This document shows, in pieces, positions 55,483-64,000 of a stretch of DNA of 64,000 nt (the stretch's first letter is position 1; every line of letters begins with the position of its first letter). The notes under the pieces were generated by a model. That model had not been told where the DNA came from, did no database searches, and worked only from the letters and a program-made list of their open reading frames with translations. The position numbers were made by a program, and so were the translations under genes. The stretch is from Schizochytrium sp. TIO01 (lineage: Eukaryota; Sar; Bigyra; Thraustochytrida; Thraustochytriidae): assembly GCA_004764695.1 (NCBI GenBank), contig CM015708.1:211051-275050 (forward strand), read 5' to 3'.

Positions 55483-57099
55483 ATGGGGGTTTGTGGCGTG
55501 AGCGCACAAGCGCATGAAGCAAAGAGCAGTATTGACCAAGCATCCAGCGCGCCAGCTATGAGGGCGTCCCATACCGAACAAGGTACCAATCCTGAGAGTC
55601 ACGAGGAGTCTAATGATACTGCGTTGATTCTTTATCAGCTTGCAACCGAACAGATGCCAATACGCACCTCAATAAAACGTAGTAACCAAGCCACATGCGA
55701 AACCAACAACATTAATTCCACCAAGAAACAACGTCTAGGAAAGCCCGTTTCCAAAATATCTTGCCACTCAGCAGAAGAAGCAAACAATAATCTTAGACAA
55801 CAACACGCAATCTTTGTTGTTGAAAGTTCGTCTGAAGCAGTTTCTTCACAAGAAAGCAACCCATCTGCTCAACCAAAAGCAAGCACAGCTTCTTCACAAG
55901 AAAGCAACCCATCTGCTCAACCAAAAGCAAGCACAGCTTCTTCACAAGAAAGCAACCCATCTGCTCAACCAAAAGCAAGCACAGCTTCTTCACAAGAAAG
56001 CAACCCATCTGCTCAACCAAAAGCAAGCACAGCTTCTTCACAAGATAGCAAGCTAGCTGATCAACCAATAGCAAGCACAGCTTCTTCACAAGAAAGCAAC
56101 CCATCTGCTCAACCAAAAGCAAGCACAGCTTCTTCACAAGAAAGCAACCCATCTGCTCAACCAATAGCAAGCACAGCTTCTTCACAAGAAAGCAATCCAG
56201 CTGCTCAACCAAAAGCAAGCACAGCTTCTTCACAAGAAAGCAACCCATCTGCTCAACCAATAGCAAGCACAGCTTCTTCACAAGAAAGCAATCCAGCTGC
56301 TCAACCAAAAGCAAGCACAGCTTCTTCACAAGAAAGCAAGCTAGCTGCTCAACCAAAAGCAAGCACAGCTTCTTCACAAGAAAGCAACCCAGCTGATCAA
56401 CCAAAAGCAAACACAGCTTCTTCACAAGAAAGCAACCCAGCTGCTCAACCAATAGCAAACACAGCTTCTTCACAAGAAAGCAACCCAGCTGATCAACCAA
56501 TAGCAAGCACAACTTCTTCACAAGAAAGCAAGCTAGCTGATCAACCAATAGCAAGCACAGCTTCTTCACAAGAAAGCAAGCTAGCTGCTCAACCAATAGC
56601 AAGCACAGCTTCTTCACAAGAAAGCAACCCAGCTGCTCAACCAATAGCAAGCACAGCTTCTTCACAAGAAAGCAACCCAGCTGATCAACCAATAGCAAAC
56701 ACAACTGCAAGCAAACAACATTGTTTCTATACACAGTATGTGTTGCCAAGATTTGATGATAAACTACAGAAAATAACTCCTGTGAATGATTCCTCGCCGT
56801 GGCTATCGTACGTCAATAAATTCATCTTAGCACCCCGCCAGATACCGCATCAAATGCGAATTCACAAAATGCTGTGTCTTTATAATGAGAATAGTATACT
56901 TATTTGCAACAAGACAAGACTGCCTGGGAGATTAGCTTGCGAGGCCCACAACAAATTCAATCTATGCGACATACAAGGCTGCACAAATTTGAAACACTTG
57001 AATTTCAACCTATGCACTAGCTGTTCCAAGCAATTTTCTGACAGATTGAAAGCAATTGATTTGCGCCGTCTTAAGCGCATCGCAATGCAAAAATCTTGA
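55483..57099 (+). CDS. 48-bp-repeat protein with C-terminal Cys-rich domain
   Basis: A 538-residue protein. The N-terminus MGVCGVS has Gly2 and nearby Cys, a possible myristoyl/palmitoyl signal. Residues about 118-408 are 18 tandem 16-residue repeats (SSQESNPSAQPKASTA and variants), Ser/Ala/Gln-rich and probably disordered. The C-terminal about 125 residues are ordered, with Cys/His pairs (CNKTRLPGRLACEAH, CDIQGCTN, CTSC) that could bind zinc. Repeat variants (NP/KL, SA/AA/AD, PK/PI) are shuffled along the array, indicating unequal exchange. Function unknown; a host-interaction protein with a variable linker is plausible. Confidence 0.65.
   Translation: MGVCGVSAQAHEAKSSIDQASSAPAMRASHTEQGTNPESHEESNDTALILYQLATEQMPIRTSIKRSNQATCETNNINSTKKQRLGKPVSKISCHSAEEANNNLRQQHAIFVVESSSEAVSSQESNPSAQPKASTASSQESNPSAQPKASTASSQESNPSAQPKASTASSQESNPSAQPKASTASSQDSKLADQPIASTASSQESNPSAQPKASTASSQESNPSAQPIASTASSQESNPAAQPKASTASSQESNPSAQPIASTASSQESNPAAQPKASTASSQESKLAAQPKASTASSQESNPADQPKANTASSQESNPAAQPIANTASSQESNPADQPIASTTSSQESKLADQPIASTASSQESKLAAQPIASTASSQESNPAAQPIASTASSQESNPADQPIANTTASKQHCFYTQYVLPRFDDKLQKITPVNDSSPWLSYVNKFILAPRQIPHQMRIHKMLCLYNENSILICNKTRLPGRLACEAHNKFNLCDIQGCTNLKHLNFNLCTSCSKQFSDRLKAIDLRRLKRIAMQKS
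55840..56707 (+). repeat. 48-bp in-frame tandem repeat, 18 copies
   Basis: Unit TCTTCACAAGAAAGCAACCC and so on, 48 bp, repeated about 18 times with a small set of alternating codon variants. Both the sense frame and an antisense 318-codon frame stay open because the unit length is a multiple of three. Confidence 0.95.
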
Positions 57100-57257
57100 A
57101 GTTTGATTGAAAGTAGACTATAGTTTGTAGAAATGAACTCAAAAATTATGATTTATGAATATAATGTAATAGAATGCTACAAAAACTAAGCTTGTCTATC
57201 AAAAATGTCAGAGTATGGTTGTGCATCTTGTTTGTGCATTCTGAATTATGAATAGCC

Positions 57258-57713
57258 TCATTGATCAGCACAGAGTGCGTCCAAATGATCCATATCTAAC
57301 CAATCGTGCAAAGCTTTTTCTAAAATGTTGTCAGATTCAGTGATTTCATACTCATTGTCTAGATTTGTCTCGTAATAGCTTTCAACAGCAAGAGCTTGCT
57401 TAGTCGGCGAGATCGAAATCGACAAAGATCTTTGTTTCTTTTGAGTCAGGGCAGCAATACCTTGATCATATTTACATTCGCGTTTACGTTTCTTATGATT
57501 TCCATCTATTCGTGGTGAGAATGTTTTTTCTAGGCGACATAACATGTTTATAGGCGTATCAAGGCTTTGAACAATAGATACCGTAGTAGAGTCATAAATG
57601 CAGACCAAGCATGAGGGTCCTTTTTTGGATGACATAATATGCGGCCAATTGTTATTCTGGGTTTGTCGAGTCGGCATTTGACTCATTGTATATAACACAT
57701 AACAACACCACAT
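57258..57713 (-). CDS. hypothetical protein, up to 151 aa
   Basis: An ordered N-terminal half with several Cys (SCLVCIYDSTTVSIV), a basic cluster (HKKRKREC, nuclear-localisation-like, about 82-89) and an acidic helical C-terminus (ESDNILEKALHDWLDMDHLDAL). A TATA-like TGTTATATACA lies between the first ATG (57713) and the second (57686), so translation may start at the second ATG, giving 142 residues. No family recognised. Confidence 0.5.
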   Translation of the reverse strand: MWCCYVLYTMSQMPTRQTQNNNWPHIMSSKKGPSCLVCIYDSTTVSIVQSLDTPINMLCRLEKTFSPRIDGNHKKRKRECKYDQGIAALTQKKQRSLSISISPTKQALAVESYYETNLDNEYEITESDNILEKALHDWLDMDHLDALCADQ

Positions 57714-57959
57714 ACTTAAGAAAATACATCTAGTAAAGAGTATGACAAGTTTAAGATTACAGAAACTGCGTATCCAAGATTACATAAAAAAATACATACT
57801 ATCAACACCTATAGCCTTATGACAGATTTCTAATTAAACAAATAAATAAATAATAAATATAGAGAATTTGTTAGTAATATATGAATATATATTTCTTTAG
57901 ATAAGATAACACGGACCTGACTCGAAGCGATTTTAACCGAAAAATCGTTATCACAAGTC

Positions 57960-59648
57960 ATGAGACTGTTCTCATATTTGCTTATGTGCATCCCACTATG
58001 CCAGATCTATGCTAGTGAGAGGCGATTTCGATTCTACTTAAGGTATGGCTCAGCAAACTATTTTGAAGAAAACGGTGAGTACATTACTGATGTGTATGAG
58101 AATCCTCATACGTCAAACTCTGATGGCTACCATGGATTGCTCGTGAGACTCACTTCCGGGGCCTTTGAAGGCCGAGGAGCATTTGCTGGAGTGAGCGTGA
58201 CACCTGCTCATAATGTATCTGAGGTTTTGTTTACGAAAAGAGTAGCTGTTTTGTTTGACAATACAACAGGCTCTTTTACTTGCGTTTTATCAAACAATGT
58301 TTTATTCGACGAAGTAAGTCAATCAATGATAACTTCTTATAACAACACTGTTAATGATTTAGCTTATTATGGCGGATTATGCACACTTAAAGACCACGTA
58401 CATCCCGAAGCATCACTGGCATGCGATGTTATGGTAGCAGGCCCTAGCTATATAGCTTGTAAGCATAATAAAGATAAACAAGTAACAGTATGGGGTAATC
58501 AAGTACCTGGTTATGAGATGACTATAGACCGCACAGACTCAGGTGGAGTGAAAAGTGTTTATGCAAGTGGTGGAGGATTGCTGTTTATACATTTATACGA
58601 TAGCACTTTGGAAATCTATACGCCCTATACATCAGATGGCGAACCACAGATTATTTCGGACGTAGACGAAATACAAGTAAGTCATAGCTTTTTTATTGTC
58701 AAGAACAAGAATGAAAATAAAGTCCAGGCTTTTGCGTTCGATGCGTCTTTACATTTCAGCTTGAACATTGAAGAACCGGTTGCAACTTGGCACGAAGGCC
58801 TTGATATTGGCTTAAAGAGTATTTCTTCGTCTAGCACAATAGGGCTTGCTTTGCTCGATAATGGAGTTGCTCTTCCGTTTGGCGATCTTAGTAATGGATC
58901 ACAAAGTCTACGCCTACTTGATGTTGAAAGTATTTGGACAGGTGAGAGCTCTGTCTGCAGCTATGCCTATCATAGCAATCACTCTATTAGTATACTATGT
59001 GCCGCGTCTTATTTTGAAGATGAAGATAGCTTTACACCTATACAATATACCGATGAACTATCACGTGATCGTTTTGTTCCAGGAAGCTTTCATGCATGTG
59101 GTCCTGGTGTGGATGTATGGCTAGAAGAAAGACCGGATTCACAGCAATTAACTGTGAAGCTATTTAGCGTTTCACCGGGATTCTCACAAGACCAGAACAT
59201 AGAGTGGCGAAACAAGGTGGCAAATAAGACAAGTTTAAATCGTTTGTCCGTAGGTAATATTTTTAAATTGAAAGACAATTGTTTACTGATCGATTCAGAC
59301 AACGGTCTTATACAGCCTCTACTATCAGTAAGCGAATCGTCGTCTTTTTTTGAAGAAAGCTCTTTTACTGACATAGACTATATAGAAAGAACGTATAGCA
59401 GTGGATACTTATACTACCCTTTTATAACCTCAAAGCAGACCGAAGTACCTACCTCTTCTCCTACAAGTGTACCCACATTAATAGAAACGATAGGAATCAC
59501 ATCTATCAGCAAAAACATTTACTCACTCTATGTTGCTAACCAAACAACACTCGTCCAGTCATTTAATTCGGCTGTAGAGTACGTATCAGTTTTTATATGC
59601 TTCTTAACAACTGTTACAGTTATAGTATATAACCACATTGCTCGCTAG
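57960..59648 (+). CDS. type I membrane glycoprotein with propeller-like repeats
   Basis: A 562-residue protein with a signal peptide (about 1-19, LFSYLLMCIPLCQIYA), a large ectodomain (about 20-495), a short PTSSPTSVPT stalk (about 500) and a membrane segment near 538-558 with a very short tail. Segments such as YIACKHNKDKQVTVWGNQ, IGLALLDNGVALPFGD and VCSYAYHSNHSISILC follow the RCC1/BLIP-II blade pattern (aG..htCal..dG.v..WG). The gene at 8974-9672 has one similar segment. Many sequons. Probably an envelope protein; the propeller call is tentative. Confidence 0.68.
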   Translation: MRLFSYLLMCIPLCQIYASERRFRFYLRYGSANYFEENGEYITDVYENPHTSNSDGYHGLLVRLTSGAFEGRGAFAGVSVTPAHNVSEVLFTKRVAVLFDNTTGSFTCVLSNNVLFDEVSQSMITSYNNTVNDLAYYGGLCTLKDHVHPEASLACDVMVAGPSYIACKHNKDKQVTVWGNQVPGYEMTIDRTDSGGVKSVYASGGGLLFIHLYDSTLEIYTPYTSDGEPQIISDVDEIQVSHSFFIVKNKNENKVQAFAFDASLHFSLNIEEPVATWHEGLDIGLKSISSSSTIGLALLDNGVALPFGDLSNGSQSLRLLDVESIWTGESSVCSYAYHSNHSISILCAASYFEDEDSFTPIQYTDELSRDRFVPGSFHACGPGVDVWLEERPDSQQLTVKLFSVSPGFSQDQNIEWRNKVANKTSLNRLSVGNIFKLKDNCLLIDSDNGLIQPLLSVSESSSFFEESSFTDIDYIERTYSSGYLYYPFITSKQTEVPTSSPTSVPTLIETIGITSISKNIYSLYVANQTTLVQSFNSAVEYVSVFICFLTTVTVIVYNHIAR

Positions 59649-60059
59649 TAATGTTACTATGTATTTCTATAAGCCGGTATTTATTTATTTATTTAAATAT
59701 TTTAATTTTTATTTCATTGGACTAAGTAATGCATGGTCCAAAGATTATGCTACAACATAACTCAATGTGACAATAGTCCAGGGTTACTTTACTCAATAGC
59801 ACAATAGTGTTATTGTACTAATCAGCGGTGACCGATAGTATCGTCTTTGTGTGATCGTTCTACTAATCATGACATACAAAAAACTATAAATAAAGGATGA
59901 ATCAATTAAGAATATTTCATTTTACAGATTTTTTTTTTTTTTTTTAAAGGATTGATTAAATGATCGTAAACTGTTTTTAGTATTATTTACTTTTAAAAAA
60001 AAAATGTAGACAGACTTGTTTTAAAAATAAAAATAAAGCTAGTTATATTATGAAATGTA
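59649..60059. other. 411-bp convergent spacer
   Basis: It lies between two converging 3' ends. It holds a small hairpin (ACAATAGTGTTATTGT near 59801-59816), a long T-run followed by AAA (about 59930-59948), an A-run near 59996 and AATAAA-like signals. These probably serve 3'-end formation. No ORF seen. Confidence 0.55.
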
Positions 60060-61763
60060 TCAAGGTTGCAAAAGCACTTTTTTATACAAATGTTCATTCT
60101 GGTCAACAGTAAAAACACACTGAAGTGGCTTCGAAAGTGCATAATTAATCCTAATTTTTATGCGCCTGTTAAGTTTGTTCTGTCTGCGTGTGCAAAGGCC
60201 TTGCACGCACCTGCGCGGCCACATTCGTATTCCTCCTGACAGGTTCTCGAAGAGATGCTTTCTTTCTTCTTTCACATATACCACCTCTCGATGGCGATAC
60301 ACAACCCCATCCTCACAAGAAAGCTTGGCAAATTGGATAGGAATAATGTAAGGCGTTGTTTGCCACGCCTGTTTTGCATCCTCCTCGTGGACAAAGTGAA
60401 ACCACACATCTGTGTAACCCGGAGTCTGCAGTTCCCCAGCTAATTCAGCATCATCTGTCGAATTATCATAAAAAACTGGCGAAACAGTTTTTAACCAGAA
60501 ATGTACAAATGGCACAGGCATATTAAAAGCCTCGGAAGCAAAGCGGAAACGCACACCAACTTCAGCATGACCGGACCCGTGAGCAGCCGAAGCAGTCATG
60601 ACTAATCCAGTAGTACCGATTTGTGTTTCTTGTTGATCACCGTAGAAATAAGCATCCATAATTGGACTGGCTAGGCGTTCTACTGGTGAAGTAATTTCTT
60701 GAACAACTCCATAACCATCGGCAAAGCTAGAGACAACCCTTGCACTATCGTCGTTCTCGAGGCCATGGCGGCCAAACTGAAAAAAACTGTGACCCCCGTA
60801 GGGATTTTGCCACACGAGCGCTATTGGCGCAGTGCTATTTCCTGCATCTCGGCGGCCTATATTGCGTAGTTTCAAGTCTTGGTCAAAGTCTATGAATTGA
60901 TAATCGATTTTACGATTCCAGCCCAAGAAAAATTGCTGGTAGGCACTAAACACTTCACCATTTAGTGCCGCATGTTTCGTCGCTTTCATGACAGAAAAGG
61001 GGCCTTCAAGAGCAGAATAAGCTATATACCGTCCTTTCGAATCAAGCTTGGCCATATTACTTTCTCCTAAACCGAGCGTGTGCCCTAACATATGTGCGAA
61101 TAAATTATTTTGCTCAATTCCCGGAACTCCTATAATGGCAGCTCCTCCATGTCCACTCTTTCCATGTTGTCCTTGAGAAACAAATCCCTGGCTTAAAACG
61201 CCCCAGCATTGGTTCGTACGAGTTGCCGAGACATTAAAAAAAGCCTGGAAATCACGGACAAGATTATTATATTCCGCTCTATTTTCGAGAGGCTTAGCTG
61301 ATGTATTAAAGAGACGCCAGTTAGGTTGTTGTCCAGAAGTGTCTGTCTGGTTGCAACCGCTTAAAAACTTTAATTTGTCTCCCGCGTTCTCTTCGAACAA
61401 AGAAAGTACTTCGGCCCAGGTAACTTGGCTATAGAAATCGAGAGACTCCTGGCTGAAGATTTTTAATCGACTCGACCACTCAGCATAATCTTCTTGCGAA
61501 TAATGAGGAACGCCCATCGACAAGCCAATAATGCCAGTGTATACATCCGATGTACGAGACTGAGGAACATAACCTGATGGATGGTCATCGAACAGATTTT
61601 GTGTATTTAATCTCTCACGAATTGACTTTTTGTAAGAGCGCGCCTCAATAGAGATTGGCCTCTCAGTAAGATTTACATAGTTTAAATATGTCCAACCATA
61701 GGTGGATGCAGAATATCCAGATACCACCACATTAAAAAGTACGATGAACAAAAACAGATGCAT
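60060..61763 (-). CDS. secreted M11 (gametolysin)-like metalloprotease homologue, active site altered
   Basis: The 567-residue product starts at the ATG for MHLFLFIVLFNVVVSGYSAS, a signal peptide; the longer frame opens with TTG. The zinc-binding region reads FAHMLGHTLGLGESN (H224, H228, G231, E234), where M11/metzincin proteases have HExxHxxGxxH. The catalytic Glu is Met225 and the third His ligand is Glu234. The surrounding sequence (GHGGAAIIGVPG before, FSVMKATKHAALN after, the latter like the VMG...AAH.W region) supports an M11-like fold. Gametolysins digest glycoprotein cell walls of algae. With these changes the protein is probably a binding protein and not a protease. Sequons and paired Cys suggest surface display; no membrane anchor is seen. 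Confidence 0.75.
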   Translation of the reverse strand: MHLFLFIVLFNVVVSGYSASTYGWTYLNYVNLTERPISIEARSYKKSIRERLNTQNLFDDHPSGYVPQSRTSDVYTGIIGLSMGVPHYSQEDYAEWSSRLKIFSQESLDFYSQVTWAEVLSLFEENAGDKLKFLSGCNQTDTSGQQPNWRLFNTSAKPLENRAEYNNLVRDFQAFFNVSATRTNQCWGVLSQGFVSQGQHGKSGHGGAAIIGVPGIEQNNLFAHMLGHTLGLGESNMAKLDSKGRYIAYSALEGPFSVMKATKHAALNGEVFSAYQQFFLGWNRKIDYQFIDFDQDLKLRNIGRRDAGNSTAPIALVWQNPYGGHSFFQFGRHGLENDDSARVVSSFADGYGVVQEITSPVERLASPIMDAYFYGDQQETQIGTTGLVMTASAAHGSGHAEVGVRFRFASEAFNMPVPFVHFWLKTVSPVFYDNSTDDAELAGELQTPGYTDVWFHFVHEEDAKQAWQTTPYIIPIQFAKLSCEDGVVYRHREVVYVKEERKHLFENLSGGIRMWPRRCVQGLCTRRQNKLNRRIKIRINYALSKPLQCVFTVDQNEHLYKKVLLQP

Positions 61764-61976
61764 GAATGAACAAAAACAAAAAACAAAAAACAAAAATAAA
61801 AAAACAATGATGTTCTAGTTTCTGCTAGTATTTATTATTAGTATTTATTTCATCACAAGCAGTTTATACATACATGTATTATAAACTAATTATATAATTT
61901 ATTTATTTGTTATTTTATTTTTAACTTTAAAAATCCAAATTATTTACTTGAGTTCCAACTAATATGTTCTTGTTCG
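61764..61976. other. short AT-rich spacer
   Basis: AT-rich DNA with A/T-runs between two minus-strand glycoprotein genes. An imperfect A5C run just upstream of the M11-like ATG opens the frame with TTG but is unlikely to be coding. Confidence 0.45.
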
Positions 61977-63374
61977 TTACTTTGCAACAAAAAAAAAATA
62001 GTAAATTAAAACAAAGATGCAAGCCAAACAGATAGATCCACCAACTATAACACCAATTATAATTTTTCGTCGGCGATCTTCAGGATCAAGCTTGCTAGTA
62101 TTATCTTCAGAGTCATATATCAGGTTGCTATCTGCGCCTGAGTCGCCACTATTATCATCAAACAAGGAAGCATTTGTGGTAGGTGCTGATGAAGGATAAT
62201 TTATATTTCCTGGCTGGCTCGTTGGGTGATCTGTACTGTCTGAATATTCAGGACTCGGCGTTGGTGAGTTTGTCAAAATTGGTTCGACGATAGGTCTATA
62301 AGAAGGACCTTGCATTGTATCATTATGACTGACTGTCGGCGCTCCTGTCCTTGCGCCATCTATTGTCGGCGCTTTTGTTGCTGTTCTACTCGCCGTTGGC
62401 ATTTCTGTGGTTGCTGCATAGCTAATCGTTGGCATTTCTGTCACTACTGCTTCACTAATCGTTGGCATTTCTGTGGTTGTTGCATAGCTAATCGTTGGCA
62501 TTTCTGTGGTTGTTGCATAGCTAATCGTTGGCATATCTGTCACTACTGCTTCACTAATCGTTGGCATTTCTGTCACTACCGATTCACTAATTGTTGGCAT
62601 TTCTGTCACTGCTGCTTCACTAACTGTTGGCATTTCTGTCACTGCTGCTTCACTAATTGTTGGCATCTCTGTTGCTATTTTACTAGTTGTTGGCATATCT
62701 GTCACTGCTGCTTCACTAATTGTTGGCGCGAGTGAATAGTTGGTCTTATCAAGGCCTGTAAATTCCGAAGTATAGTCATCGATATCAACATTAGTTGGCA
62801 CGAATGTTGGTTCTTGCGTCTGAACCTGCTTGCGGCGCCTACGACGCTTTCGCTTATTTGTAGGAGCTTGAGAAGGCGCTTCAGTTATAGTAGGAGCCTC
62901 AGTGATAACAGGAAAAGTTATTTTTACTGTAGGCCGCGTAGTAGGTCTTGTTGTCTTCTTCTTTGTTGGCTTAGAAGTTGGTTGCTCTGTCGGTTCCAAG
63001 GTGGGCATAGTGGTTGATTCTGGATAATTCTGCTTCCGTCTTCGACGGCGTCTCCGTTTGATCGAAGGAGCTTGTGTTGGTACAGAAGTTGACTGAAATG
63101 GGTTTTCCGCGTCAACAAAACCGGGAATAGTAATTTCAGGATCGTATTCATCATCAAATGCGGGCTTGTCGTATTCTATACTGTCATCAACTAACTCGGG
63201 AATATTCACCATTTGTAGGTTTCGCTGATGCAAGTAAATTAGTGGAACATTGCCACGACCTCTGCGAAATATATGTCGCTTTTCGAAGCGCGGACTTTTT
63301 GAAGAGACTCGACTGGCAGTAGAGTGCAACAGAAGCATAGGTATAAGCACGACGAAAGATTGCCAGGCTATCAT
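61977..63374 (-). CDS. mucin-like type I membrane glycoprotein with 11-residue repeats
   Basis: The 465-residue product starts at the ATG for MIAWQSFVVLIPMLLLHSTA (signal peptide); three more codons upstream open with TTG. After an acidic region come two Arg clusters (KRRRRRRRK near 110, KRKRRRRRK near 177), each flanked by PT-rich stalk sequence, then about 12 tandem copies of an 11-residue unit (MPTISEAVVTE, with variants), more PT-rich sequence, an acidic patch, a membrane segment (about 440-462) and a 3-residue tail. Ser/Thr density suggests heavy O-glycosylation. The Arg clusters may be furin-like cleavage sites or bind polyanions. Confidence 0.72.
   Translation of the reverse strand: MIAWQSFVVLIPMLLLHSTASRVSSKSPRFEKRHIFRRGRGNVPLIYLHQRNLQMVNIPELVDDSIEYDKPAFDDEYDPEITIPGFVDAENPFQSTSVPTQAPSIKRRRRRRRKQNYPESTTMPTLEPTEQPTSKPTKKKTTRPTTRPTVKITFPVITEAPTITEAPSQAPTNKRKRRRRRKQVQTQEPTFVPTNVDIDDYTSEFTGLDKTNYSLAPTISEAAVTDMPTTSKIATEMPTISEAAVTEMPTVSEAAVTEMPTISESVVTEMPTISEAVVTDMPTISYATTTEMPTISYATTTEMPTISEAVVTEMPTISYAATTEMPTASRTATKAPTIDGARTGAPTVSHNDTMQGPSYRPIVEPILTNSPTPSPEYSDSTDHPTSQPGNINYPSSAPTTNASLFDDNSGDSGADSNLIYDSEDNTSKLDPEDRRRKIIIGVIVGGSICLACIFVLIYYFFFVAK
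62380..62730 (-). repeat. 33-bp in-frame tandem repeat, about 10-12 copies
   Basis: Units built on GTTGGCATTTCTGTCACT (plus strand) encode MPTISEAVVTE-type repeats. Two main variants (EAVVT and YATTT) alternate in blocks, a sign of unequal exchange. Confidence 0.88.
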
Positions 63375-63766
63375 CTTACTCAACCCTGCAGACTTATTCC
63401 ATCAATATCAGCAATTAAGTGACTGCAGATTCAAGATTGTTGGATGTATCAAAGTTTCCAAAAAAGCTGTCGCCAAGTAAAAAGGCTTTCAACACCCCCC
63501 TCCTGCCCTCCCAACTCACCCACTAACTCTCACTTTTACATGTAGACTATGTCTCTGACAGTAATATATATTTTTTATTTTGTTATGAGTTCAATTTGTA
63601 AAGCGATTACTACCAATTTGACATATATATATGTACTATGCGACGACTGTATCAATAAAGAAAACCGCTTTTAGGTTTGACTTGAGTTTAAAACAAAACA
63701 AAACAAAATAATTGTTTTTTTCGTTTAATTCATAAAGTAATCTACTTAAAAAATCTATTGTAGACT
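63375..63766. other. 392-bp divergent spacer
   Basis: It has a pyrimidine-rich strip near 63495-63535, AT-rich sequence and an AAAC repeat near 63690-63706. A 41-codon ATG frame (63549-63674) is present but lacks a convincing composition. No palindrome-family site seen. Confidence 0.5.
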
Positions 63767-64000
63767 ATGAACTTCCTGAAAGATATTATTATTGGATTGG
63801 AAGAAAAGAAAGAAGAAGAAATCAAACAGAAGGATCATGGCCCAGTCATGAGTTCATCAATTCTACCAAATTGTAAAGTCGATCCACGAGTGATAGACTT
63901 TGACATCAAAGTTAAGAAACTGCACAATAACAAAGCTATAGAGGATAAAGGACCCCAAATGCGAGAACTTCTTTTAGAATTCATGGATCTCGAGAATAAG
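63767..64000 (+). CDS. 5' part of an unidentified gene (cut by the window edge)
   Basis: The ATG at 63767 opens a frame that runs to the end of the window (78 codons). The product begins MNFLKDIIIGLEEKKEEE and is highly charged and helical, possibly coiled-coil, with no signal peptide. Too short to name. Confidence 0.6.
   Translation, partial: MNFLKDIIIGLEEKKEEEIKQKDHGPVMSSSILPNCKVDPRVIDFDIKVKKLHNNKAIEDKGPQMRELLLEFMDLENK

Noticed and set aside
55840-56707. CRISPR-like array
   Set aside because: The units are contiguous 48-bp coding repeats without unique spacers.
55793-56749. 318-codon antisense frame made of LCLLLVEQLGCFLVKK-type repeats
   Set aside because: It is the mirror of the 48-bp coding repeats; any repeat with a period divisible by three can stay open on both strands. 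The sense frame has unique N- and C-terminal domains.
59930-59948. Long T-run followed by AAA as a promoter element
   Set aside because: It lies between converging 3' ends with no plus-strand gene downstream; more likely part of 3'-end signals.
63549-63674. 41-codon ATG frame in the right-hand spacer
   Set aside because: AT-driven Ile/Tyr-rich composition, no clear membrane segment design and no promoter-like element nearby.
1-64000. tRNA or rRNA genes
   Set aside because: No cloverleaf-compatible segments or conserved rRNA stretches were noticed in the spacers; a covariance-model scan was not possible.

Overview
The window looks like part of the genome of a large double-stranded DNA virus (or a virus-derived episome or integrated copy) of a unicellular, probably marine, eukaryote. 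It carries 43 intron-poor, closely packed genes on both strands, AT-rich spacers and AATAAA-type 3' ends. It has a viral-style replication set: an SF3 (D5-like) helicase, a PrimPol/UL52-type primase and a SMARCAL1-like SNF2 ATPase. About a third of the genes encode secreted or membrane glycoproteins with APTxAPT stalks, a sequence style common in stramenopile, haptophyte and dinoflagellate proteins. No capsid, portal, terminase, DNA polymerase or RNA polymerase gene could be recognised, so the lineage is open. A relative of the mirusviruses (known as episomes in thraustochytrids) or a nucleocytoplasmic large DNA virus are the main candidates; this is inference.

Layout. 1-100: tail of a gene. 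101-1960: two related tandem arrays (about 90-bp and 135-bp units). 2-7 kb: a VPS2/CHMP2-like ESCRT-III gene, two small membrane proteins and three proteins of unknown function. 7-9.7 kb: SNF2 ATPase and a membrane protein. 9.7-16 kb: four envelope-type glycoproteins on the minus strand. 16.3-19.4 kb: a second ESCRT-III-like gene (Snf7/CHMP4 type), a 49-codon membrane ORF and the first member of a glycoprotein family. 19.5-27 kb: unknown proteins, an EGF-containing glycoprotein and a 50-codon membrane ORF. 27.5-35 kb: primase and two paralogous five-segment membrane proteins. 35-46.3 kb: PAN-type glycoprotein, a 1334-residue unknown protein and the SF3 helicase. 46.3-47.5 kb: long spacer. 47.5-52.1 kb: two more members of the glycoprotein family. 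53.1-54.2 kb: spacer dense in short palindromes, the best replication-origin or control-region candidate. 54.2-57.7 kb: ankyrin-like protein and a 48-bp-repeat protein. 58-63.4 kb: three more glycoproteins, one resembling a catalytically dead M11 (gametolysin) metalloprotease. The 3' edge cuts another gene.

How the parts may fit together. Helicase, primase and SNF2 ATPase would serve genome copying and repair. The many glycoproteins would coat an enveloped particle and engage or digest the host surface. The two ESCRT-III proteins, one with an intact-looking Vps4-binding MIM1 tail, could give the virus its own membrane-scission machinery for envelopment, nuclear egress or budding. Two non-coding signals stand out: a 14-bp palindrome (half-sites CATATTCG, CAGATTCG, CAGACTCG) found seven times, only in spacers, and a T8-9AA(A/T) element in sense orientation upstream of about ten genes.

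Several reading frames open with TTG or GTG if read maximally. I moved those starts to the first sensible ATG, which also restores signal peptides in three of them.
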